From Sphingomonadales bacterium UBA6171 (GTDB taxonomy: Bacteria > Pseudomonadota > Alphaproteobacteria > Sphingomonadales > Sphingomonadaceae), in contig DITZ01000072.1 in assembly GCA_002422985.1 (NCBI GenBank), positions 1 through 6,977 on the forward strand: DNA of 6,977 nt, given 5' to 3'. Shown piece after piece: positions 1 through 6,977 of this stretch (positions are counted from its first letter, which is position 1; each line of letters opens with the position of its first letter). Both the position numbers and the translations under genes were made by a program. Below the pieces are notes generated by a model that was not told the DNA's origin, searched no databases, and worked only from the letters and a program-made list of their open reading frames with translations.

Positions 1-28
1 CCCCGGCCCCTCCGTGCAAGGGGAGGGG
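1..28. repeat. GC-rich hairpin repeat, copy A, downstream of lptA (cut by window edge)
   Basis: Positions 1-21 are identical to 1976-1996. Arms CCCCTCC (7-13) and GGAGGGG (22-28) form a perfect 7-bp stem with an 8-base loop. Copy B differs by three extra A residues in the loop while both arms are kept. The element begins six bases after the lptA stop as transcribed and may extend past the window edge. It could cap the 3' end of an rnd-lptC-lptA transcript or lie between lptA and a further lpt gene. Confidence 0.7.
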
Positions 29-34
29 AGTTTT

Positions 35-565
35 TCAGCGTTTTTCGGGGACGGCGAAGCGGCCGGTTACGCGGGTGCCGGGTTGGCCGCTGCTGCTGCT
101 GCCGTCCAATGTGGTGCGGCCATTGGCAAGGTTGATGACCAGCCGGTTGCCCCTGGCGTTGCTGGTGCCGCGGGTGAGGACGACATCGCCGATCAGCGTC
201 AGGATGCGCTTGTCCACATCATATATGGCAAAGCGGGCGGTGGCGCGTTCGGAAGGGGTGGTGAGCTTTACTTTGCCGTCGGCGTCCAGCCGCTGGATGA
301 CGGGGTCGCCCTTGGCCGGGCGGCTGTAGGCGATCTTGATACGGTTGGCCTCCAGCGTGAGGCTGGCCTGCCGCACGCGGACATTGCCGGAGAAAATGGC
401 CTGATTCTGCTGGTCCAGCACCTCGATCCGGTCGGCATCGACATCGATGGGGGCGCGGCTGTCCATGCCGCTCAGCGCCGAGGTGCCGGCGAGCTGCGCG
501 GCGGCGGGCGCACTGATGGCGGCGGCGGCGAGGAGAAGCGCGGCGAAGTGGGGGCGGATCATCAT
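35..565 (-). CDS. lptA: Lipopolysaccharide transport periplasmic protein LptA
   Basis: This 176-residue OstA/LptA-family protein is close to the usual length (E. coli 185). A signal peptide is clear: MMIRPHF, a hydrophobic run at about 7-19, then APAAA with probable cleavage after Ala23 and before Gln24. The mature part has the LptA N-terminal signature APIDVDADRIEVLDQQNQAI at 38-57 followed by FSGNVRVRQ, and a later GDVVLTRGTSNARGNRL strand pair at about 126-142. These form the slotted beta-jellyroll that polymerises into the periplasmic bridge carrying LPS from LptC to the outer-membrane LptDE complex. The start overlaps the lptC stop (ATGATG, with two possible Met codons in frame); CAGG eight bases upstream of the first ATG, or AAGG three bases upstream, could serve as a weak ribosome site. 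The C-terminal tail after about 154 is Ser/Gly-rich and basic. lptB is the expected next gene but would be outside the window. Confidence 0.93.
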   Translation of the reverse strand: MMIRPHFAALLLAAAAISAPAAAQLAGTSALSGMDSRAPIDVDADRIEVLDQQNQAIFSGNVRVRQASLTLEANRIKIAYSRPAKGDPVIQRLDADGKVKLTTPSERATARFAIYDVDKRILTLIGDVVLTRGTSNARGNRLVINLANGRTTLDGSSSSGQPGTRVTGRFAVPEKR

Positions 566-1203
566 AAGCCTTGCCTGTTTGGAGTGATTCGCATGGAAAC
601 GCGGCCATCGAGCACCACATGTCGGCCATTGATGTCGGCGTCAAAATTGCCGGCGGAGAATCGGCCCATGGGGATGGTGCCCTTCACCGGCCGGGAGGAT
701 TGCACCCGACTGCTGTTGATATCCACCGTGATCAGCTCGCCATCCAGGCTGAAGCCCGATGCACTGCGCGCGACGATGGGACCATGCACGACGACGCGGT
801 TTTCCTCGATCAGAAACTCGCCGCGCGGGGCGGTGACGGTGGCGGGGCCATCGGCGCGATCAATTTCCGCCTTGAGGCCGGTGAGGATGACGATCGGGAC
901 GGTGGAGCTTTTCTGCACGCCGGATTCGGCGCTGATGCGGAAGGGCTCGCCCCTGGCGGTTTCGCCGCGATAACTGGCTTCCTGCGTCCGCATGCGTTCA
1001 TCGGATTTCATGGCGCTGTCTTTCGACAGCAGGAAGCTGAACTCCTGCTGCATGGAGAGCGGCAGGATGACGAGGATGAGGGCCAGCACGGCAGCGGCGA
1101 CCGGAAAGGCGATTTTCGCAATGGAGACAAAGGCATCCCGGCTGGAGCCGGGCAGCATGGATCGGCGGCGAGCCTCGCGCCGCCGGTCTGCCGCCGCCGT
1201 CAT
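562..1203 (-). CDS. lptC: LPS export ABC transporter periplasmic protein LptC
   Basis: This 213-residue single-pass inner-membrane protein has the LptC architecture. A short, strongly basic cytoplasmic N-terminus (RRREARRR at about 7-14) is followed by one hydrophobic segment at about 27-50 and then a periplasmic beta-rich domain. In the family, LptC joins the LptB2FG transporter and passes lipopolysaccharide from it to LptA. Family-like features are YRGETARGEPFRISAE at about 78-93, the alternating polar and hydrophobic strands at about 103-165, and the closing DGRVSMRI at about 199-206. It is somewhat longer than E. coli LptC (191 residues), mostly at the N-terminus. It lies 27 bases after rnd and its stop overlaps the lptA start by ATGA, a context that strengthens an assignment that sequence alone would make only moderately, because LptC diverges quickly. 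Confidence 0.9.
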   Translation of the reverse strand: MTAAADRRREARRRSMLPGSSRDAFVSIAKIAFPVAAAVLALILVILPLSMQQEFSFLLSKDSAMKSDERMRTQEASYRGETARGEPFRISAESGVQKSSTVPIVILTGLKAEIDRADGPATVTAPRGEFLIEENRVVVHGPIVARSASGFSLDGELITVDINSSRVQSSRPVKGTIPMGRFSAGNFDADINGRHVVLDGRVSMRITPNRQGL

Positions 1204-1209
1204 GCGCGG

Positions 1210-1214
1210 CCTTC
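1210..1214 (-). promoter_or_regulatory. Ribosome binding site of lptC
   Basis: The minus strand reads GAAGG, six bases before the lptC ATG, within the 27-base gap after rnd. This supports the longer lptC start (MTAAADRRR) over the internal Met16. Confidence 0.55.
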
Positions 1215-1230
1215 AGCGGCTGGCCATTGC

Positions 1231-1842
1231 TCAGGCATGGGCGAAAATGTCGATTTCGGGCCAGCCGAGCAGATCGAGCCTGGCGCGGGTGGGAAGAAAA
1301 TCGAAGCAGGCCCGGGCGATTTCGGTGCGGCCTTCGCGGGCCAGCCGCTCATCCAGGATCAGTTTCATCCGGTGCAGATAGCGCACATCGGACGCGGCAT
1401 AATCCTTTTGCGCGTCTGACAGGGTGACGGCGCCCCAGTCGGACGATTGCTGCTGCTTGGAAACCTCGACGCCCAGCAGCTCGCGCACCAGATCCTTGAG
1501 GCCATGGCGATCCGTATAGGTGCGGATGAGCCGGCTGGCGATCTTGGTGCAATAGACCGGGCCGGCAGTAATGCCGAGATAGGCATCGAGGACGGCGAGA
1601 TCAAAGCGGGCGAAATGATAGAGTTTCAGCCGCGCGGGATCGGCGAGCAGCCGCTTCAGATTGGGGGCGCCATAGTCGCCCGACAGGCGGACGAGATGTT
1701 CATCGCCCTGCCCGTCTGACAACTGGACGAGGCAGAGCCGGTCGCGGTGCGGATTGAGGCCCATGGTTTCGGTATCGACCGCGATGGGGCCGGGGGCGAA
1801 CGGGTCTCCGGGAAGATCGCCTTCGTGGAAATGAATTGCCAT
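1231..1842 (-). CDS. rnd: Ribonuclease D, short form (DEDDy 3'-5' exoribonuclease)
   Basis: This 203-residue protein consists of the DEDDy 3'-5' exonuclease domain alone. The metal-binding residues can be seen: D23 and E25 in AVDTETMGL (Exo I), D81 in LYHFARFDLAVL (Exo II), and Y148 with D152 in YAASD (Exo III). The family trims the 3' ends of structured RNAs, including tRNA precursors, in the cytoplasm. E. coli RNase D is about 375 residues and has two HRDC domains; here the protein ends soon after the exonuclease fold, a short form I regard as usual in alphaproteobacteria. The start at MAIHFHEGDLP fits the family N-terminus, but no Shine-Dalgarno lies upstream. lptC begins 27 bases after the stop, so the two genes are probably co-transcribed. 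The function call is firm at family level; the exact RNA substrate is unknown. Confidence 0.93.
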   Translation of the reverse strand: MAIHFHEGDLPGDPFAPGPIAVDTETMGLNPHRDRLCLVQLSDGQGDEHLVRLSGDYGAPNLKRLLADPARLKLYHFARFDLAVLDAYLGITAGPVYCTKIASRLIRTYTDRHGLKDLVRELLGVEVSKQQQSSDWGAVTLSDAQKDYAASDVRYLHRMKLILDERLAREGRTEIARACFDFLPTRARLDLLGWPEIDIFAHA

Positions 1843-1850
1843 TGCCGGGC

Positions 1851-1877
1851 ATTAGGCCGTTCGGACTGGCGACGCAA
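1851..1877 (-). promoter_or_regulatory. Weak candidate promoter for rnd-lptC-lptA
   Basis: The 170-base gap between metH and rnd (1843-2012) must hold any promoter for the left operon. The best boxes seen on the minus strand are TTGCGT (1877-1872) and CCTAAT (1856-1851), with a 15-base spacer that is shorter than ideal. This -10 would put the transcription start at or next to the rnd ATG, and no Shine-Dalgarno precedes that ATG. The boxes are weak and could be chance. Read-through from the metH operon is an alternative. Confidence 0.2.
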
Positions 1878-1958
1878 TGGAGGCGCAGGCACCGGATTTG
1901 CCGAGGGTGACGCGCGCGGTGCCGGACGTGGCGGGCGGGCAAAGGCAGGGGCTGTGCC

Positions 1959-1971
1959 GGGCGCAGCGCCC
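1959..1971. repeat. Short GC palindrome in the metH-rnd gap
   Basis: GGGCGC-A-GCGCCC is a 6-bp inverted repeat with a single central base, so a real hairpin would open one or two pairs to form its loop. It lies five bases beyond repeat copy B on the metH-distal side. There is no U-tract after it on the minus strand. It could contribute to transcription termination after metH or be chance in GC-rich sequence. Confidence 0.3.
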
Positions 1972-1975
1972 CCAC

Positions 1976-2012
1976 CCCCGGCCCCTCCGTGCAAGGAAAG
2001 GAGGGGTGAGGG
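1976..2012. repeat. GC-rich hairpin repeat, copy B, abutting the metH stop
   Basis: On the plus strand, 21 bases at 1976-1996 match 1-21 of the window exactly. Arms CCCCTCC (1982-1988) and GGAGGGG (2000-2006) form a perfect 7-bp stem around an 11-base loop. CCC at 1977-1979 can pair with GGG at 2010-2012 outside a small internal loop. The element starts immediately after the metH TAA as transcribed. No U-run follows on the minus strand, so it is not a classical intrinsic terminator, but it may act as a 3'-end stabiliser or a factor-assisted terminator. It resembles the REP-like dispersed hairpins common between genes in alphaproteobacteria. Confidence 0.75.
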
Positions 2013-4612
<2,600 letters not shown>

Positions 4613-4616
<4 letters not shown>

Positions 4617-5668
4617 GCGAAAACCGATGCTTCGAGGCCGGAGAGGCGCAGGGCGGGGGCAGGCGTTGGCAGCACGCGCGGTGGCAGGTTGGCCACCGCC
4701 TGCGCCATGGCGGCGATGTGGGCGGGCGTGGTGCCGCAGCAGCCGCCCACCGCGTTGATGAGGCCGGCGGCGGCCCATTGGTGGATGAGGCCGCCGGTGG
4801 TGGCGGGGGCTTCATCATAGCCGCCGAATTCATTGGGGAGGCCGGCGTTGGGATAGACCATCAGCAGCGCATCGGCCTGCTGGCTGAGCAGCTGGACATG
4901 CGGCCGCAGTTCGGTGGCGCCGAACGAGCAGTTCAGCCCGATGGTGAGCGGTTTGACATGCGCGAGCGACACCCAGAAAGCCTCTACCGTCTGGCCCGAC
5001 AGGTTGCGGCCGGCCAGATCGGTGAGCGTCATCGACAGCATGATGGGGACGCGGCGTTGCAGCGCTTCCTCCGCCTCCATTGCGGCGAAGGCGGCGGCCT
5101 TGGCGTTCAGCGTGTCGAACACGGTTTCGATCAGGATGAAATCGACACCGCCCAGCAGCAGCGCGTCAATCTGTTCGCGGTAAACGGCTTTCACGCCGTC
5201 AAAATCAACCTCGCGATAGCCCGGATCCTCGACGCGCGGCGAGAGCGAGAGGGTTTTGTTGGTGGGGCCAAGGGCGCCGGCGACAAAACGCGGGCGGCCG
5301 TCGCGCGCCGTTGCCGCATCGCATTCGGCGCGCAGGATATGGGCGGCGCTGATGTTGATCTCGGCCACCAGCGCTTCCGTGCCATAATCCGCCTGCGAGA
5401 TGGCGTTGGCGTTGAAGCTGTTGGTGGCCAAGAGATCGGCACCGCTGTCCAGATAGGCGCGGGCGATGCCGGCGATGGCGTCGGGCCGGGTGATGTTCAG
5501 AAGGTCGTTATTGCCCTTCTGGTCATGATTAGTGGTGAGGTTGCCGCGATAGTCGGCCTCTGTGAGGCCCAGGCCCTGAATGGCGGTGCCATAGGGGCCG
5601 TCTTTCACAAGGATGCGGCGGGCGGCGGCGGCGCGGAAGGCGGCTTCGGCGGGCGATGGAGCAATCAT
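4613..5668 (-). CDS. metH: Methionine synthase, homocysteine-binding (zinc) module of split MetH
   Basis: This 351-residue protein corresponds to the first domain of cobalamin-dependent methionine synthase (E. coli MetH about 1-353), which binds and activates homocysteine on zinc. Visible landmarks: DGPYGTAIQ at 23-31 (E. coli has DGGMGTMIQ), KGNNDLLNIT at 51-60, GPTNKTLSLSP at 134-144, ILIETVFDTLNAKAA at about 178-192, LSGQTVEAF at 223-231, the zinc ligand Cys247 in GLNCSFG, YPNAGLPNEFGGYD at about 272-285, and the zinc ligands Cys310 and Cys311 in GGCCGTTP. It ends with RLSGLE plus five residues. RLSGLE marks the start of the linker to the folate domain in full-length MetH, so the protein stops exactly at a domain boundary. 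It needs the next gene product to work as methionine synthase. Starting at the ATGA overlap with metF, it has only a distant GGAAAA as a ribosome site, which suggests coupling. Free-standing homocysteine methyltransferases share this fold, but the RLSGLE tail and the neighbour make the split-MetH reading strong. Confidence 0.95.
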
Positions 5669-6597
5669 GCGGCGCGTTTTCCAAGCATATGGCAGATGGC
5701 ATAGGCCAGTTCTGCGCGATTGAGGGTGTAAAAGTGGAAATGGCGGACACCGCCGGCATAAAGCCGGCGGACCATTTCGGCGGCAATGGTGGCGGCCACC
5801 AGTTCGCGCGCGCCGGGCTTGTCCTCCAGCCCGGTGAACAGCGTGCGGAGCCAGGCGGGAACATCGGTGCCGCAGCCGGCCGCCATTTTCACCACATTGG
5901 CGAAATTGGTGACGGGAAGGATGCCGGGCACCAGTTCGGCTTCGATGCCGAAGGCGGCGGCCCGGTCGCGGAAGCGGAAGAAAATGTCCGGCTCGAAGAA
6001 GAATTGCGAGATGGCGCGCGTGGCCCCGGCGTCGATCTTTCGCTTCAGATGCGCCAGGTCGGCGGTCGGGCTGGCGGCTTCGGGGTGGGTTTCGGGATAG
6101 GCACCGACCGAGATTTCAAACGGGTGGCGCGCCACCAGCCCGGCGGTCAGCTCGGCGGCGTCATTATAGCCGTCGGGGTGGCGGGTGAAGCGTTGTTGCT
6201 GGCCGTCTTTGACCGGCGGGTCGCCGCGCAGCGCCACGATGTGGCGGATGCCGGCGTCCCAATAGCTGTCGGCAATGTCGGCGATTTCGGCGCGGCTGGC
6301 TTCTACACAGGTGAGGTGGGCGGCCGCCGGAATGCCGGTTTCGCGCGCGATGCGCGAGACGGTGGCGTGGGTGCGTTCGCGCGTGGTGCCGCCGGCGCCA
6401 TAGGTGACAGAGACGAAGCGCGGGGCAAGCGGTGCCAGCATTTCCACCGAATTCCACAGGGTTTCGGCCATTTTCTCCGTCTTGGGCGGGAAAAATTCAA
6501 AGCTGACGGCGATGTCGCCCGGCAGGTCGGCAAACAGCGGCCGGTTGCGGGCGCGCGCGGCTTCGTCCTGCGACGACAGCAGCGGAACATTGGTCAT
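5665..6597 (-). CDS. metF: 5,10-methylenetetrahydrofolate reductase MetF
   Basis: This 310-residue protein has the usual length of bacterial MetF. It is a cytoplasmic flavin enzyme that reduces 5,10-methylene-THF to 5-methyl-THF, the methyl donor for MetH. Family motifs appear in order: SFEFFPPKT at about 32-40 (E34 matches the catalytic Glu of the family), FVSVTYGAGGTTRERT at about 61-76, AAHLTCV at about 92-98, ALRGDPP at 122-128 (D126 matches the FAD/folate-binding Asp), SQFFFEPDIF at about 197-206, and a C-terminal HFHFYTLNR at about 286-294. The start is set by the ATGA overlap with the upstream gene and an AAGGA ribosome site. Its own stop overlaps the next start in the same way, so it sits inside a translationally coupled operon directly ahead of its partner enzyme. 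The N-terminal extension of about 28 residues before the first strand is ordinary for the group. No odd residues were noticed. Confidence 0.97.
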   Translation of the reverse strand: MTNVPLLSSQDEAARARNRPLFADLPGDIAVSFEFFPPKTEKMAETLWNSVEMLAPLAPRFVSVTYGAGGTTRERTHATVSRIARETGIPAAAHLTCVEASRAEIADIADSYWDAGIRHIVALRGDPPVKDGQQQRFTRHPDGYNDAAELTAGLVARHPFEISVGAYPETHPEAASPTADLAHLKRKIDAGATRAISQFFFEPDIFFRFRDRAAAFGIEAELVPGILPVTNFANVVKMAAGCGTDVPAWLRTLFTGLEDKPGARELVAATIAAEMVRRLYAGGVRHFHFYTLNRAELAYAICHMLGKRAA

Positions 6598-6977
6598 CGA
6601 CGTCCTTCCCAGAGGATTGTTTCGAGTTGCGGCCCCGGATGGCGGGACAGGATGGTGGATGTGAGCCCGGCGGCCGAAAGCCAGCGTAGCATGTCCTCCG
6701 GCTCGAAGCCCAGGCGGCGGTGGCGGAAACGGTCCCGCAATTCCTCCTGTGCGTGGGCGGCATAATCGGCGATGATGAGCTTGCCGCCGGGTGCCAGCAC
6801 GCGGGCGGCTTCGGTGATGGCGGCAACCGGTTCTTCGACGAAGTGCAGCACCTGATGCAGGATGACGGTGTCGAAGCTTTTGGCGGCGAACGGCAGGGCC
6901 AGCATGTCGCCCTGCTTCATTTCGGCGTGCAGCCCTTCGATCGCGCCAATCTTGGAGCGGGCGAGCCGCAGCATTTC
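6594..6977 (-). CDS. SAM-dependent methyltransferase-domain protein, C-terminal part; probable ArsR/SahR-like regulator (partial, 5' end outside window)
   Basis: About 128 codons are visible and the frame is still open at the window edge, so the start and N-terminal part are missing. The visible part reads as the later half of a class I (Rossmann) SAM methyltransferase fold: an EMLRLAR segment typical of the stretch after the acidic SAM-ribose residue, an acidic GDMLALPF segment, SFDTVILHQVLHF (motif IV region), and RVLAPGGKLIIADY (post-motif strand). It ends with RHRRLGFEPEDMLRWLSAAGL, a tail I associate with ArsR-family regulators that carry a C-terminal methyltransferase-like domain. Known: in several proteobacteria such proteins (SahR) bind S-adenosylhomocysteine and control metF, metH and ahcY. 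Inference: this gene heads the methionine operon and regulates it. Its stop overlaps the metF start by 4 bases (ATGA). The methyltransferase fold is secure. The regulatory role depends on an ArsR domain I cannot see, and a plain methyltransferase remains possible. Confidence 0.8.
   Translation of the reverse strand, partial: EMLRLARSKIGAIEGLHAEMKQGDMLALPFAAKSFDTVILHQVLHFVEEPVAAITEAARVLAPGGKLIIADYAAHAQEELRDRFRHRRLGFEPEDMLRWLSAAGLTSTILSRHPGPQLETILWEGRR
6603..6607 (-). promoter_or_regulatory. Ribosome binding site of metF
   Basis: The minus strand reads AAGGA, five bases before the metF ATG and inside the last codons of the upstream gene. It is the clearest Shine-Dalgarno match in the methionine operon and fixes the metF start at the ATGA overlap. 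Confidence 0.6.

Noticed and set aside
14..1419. Plus-strand frames of 319 and 282 codons opposite lptA, lptC and the end of rnd.
   Set aside because: They are compositionally biased mirror images of genes that have a signal peptide, a membrane segment and LptA/LptC signatures in the right order.
1843..2012. A possible SAM- or cobalamin-type riboswitch near the methionine genes.
   Set aside because: This gap lies downstream of metH, not before it, and precedes rnd. I see only a hairpin repeat and a short palindrome, no riboswitch core. A methionine-operon leader would be to the right of the window.
1976..2012. A classical intrinsic terminator after metH.
   Set aside because: The stem is GC-rich, but the minus strand continues with G- and C-rich sequence and no U-run, so it does not meet the usual definition. 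It is recorded as a repeat with possible 3'-end function.
4617..4778. A 54-residue N-terminal extension of the metH folate/B12 module.
   Set aside because: The extension is Arg/Pro/Gly-rich and lies wholly inside the upstream gene. The ATG in the ATGA overlap places the start seven residues before the conserved NIGERTN motif, as expected.
4718..5704. A 328-codon plus-strand frame opposite the homocysteine module.
   Set aside because: The minus-strand protein keeps its zinc cysteines and family motifs across the same stretch; the plus-strand product resembles nothing I recognise.
5656..6765. A 369-codon plus-strand open frame opposite metF and the methyltransferase gene.
   Set aside because: It spans two well-supported minus-strand genes, is Gly/Ala/Val-rich and shows no domain. 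It is treated as a shadow.

Overview
The window comes from a GC-rich genome and every supported gene lies on the minus strand, so transcription runs from high to low coordinates. The gene content and order point to an alphaproteobacterium, most likely of the Sphingomonadales. The evidence is a methionine synthase split into two proteins behind metF and an ArsR/methyltransferase-type gene, a short HRDC-less RNase D directly upstream of lptC-lptA, and a GC-rich dispersed hairpin repeat between genes. The taxonomic call is inference from family knowledge, not a database match.

Right part (about 6977 down to 2013): a methionine-cycle operon of four genes. It begins with the C-terminal part of a SAM-dependent methyltransferase-domain protein cut by the window edge, probably the effector domain of an ArsR-family (SahR-like) regulator. 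Then come metF (5,10-methylenetetrahydrofolate reductase), the homocysteine/zinc module of cobalamin-dependent methionine synthase, and the folate/cobalamin/reactivation module of the same enzyme. Each of the three junctions is a 4-base ATGA stop/start overlap. MetF makes 5-methyl-THF and the two-part MetH uses it to methylate homocysteine to methionine. The upstream protein probably senses the SAM/SAH state.

Middle (2012 down to 1843): a 170-base intergenic gap. It holds a GC-rich hairpin repeat directly after the metH stop codon, a second short palindrome, and weak promoter-like boxes before the next gene.

Left part (1842 down to 35): a short RNase D (DEDDy exonuclease), then lptC and lptA. 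LptC and LptA are the inner-membrane-anchored and periplasmic bridge components of lipopolysaccharide export. lptC and lptA share another ATGA overlap. A second copy of the hairpin repeat follows the lptA stop codon and runs to the window edge. lptB would be expected further left but is not visible.

I found no convincing new system. The points most worth a second look are the clean MetH split at the linker, the paired repeats abutting two stop codons, and the candidate leaderless start of rnd. No tRNA, rRNA, CRISPR array, insertion sequence or known riboswitch is recognisable.
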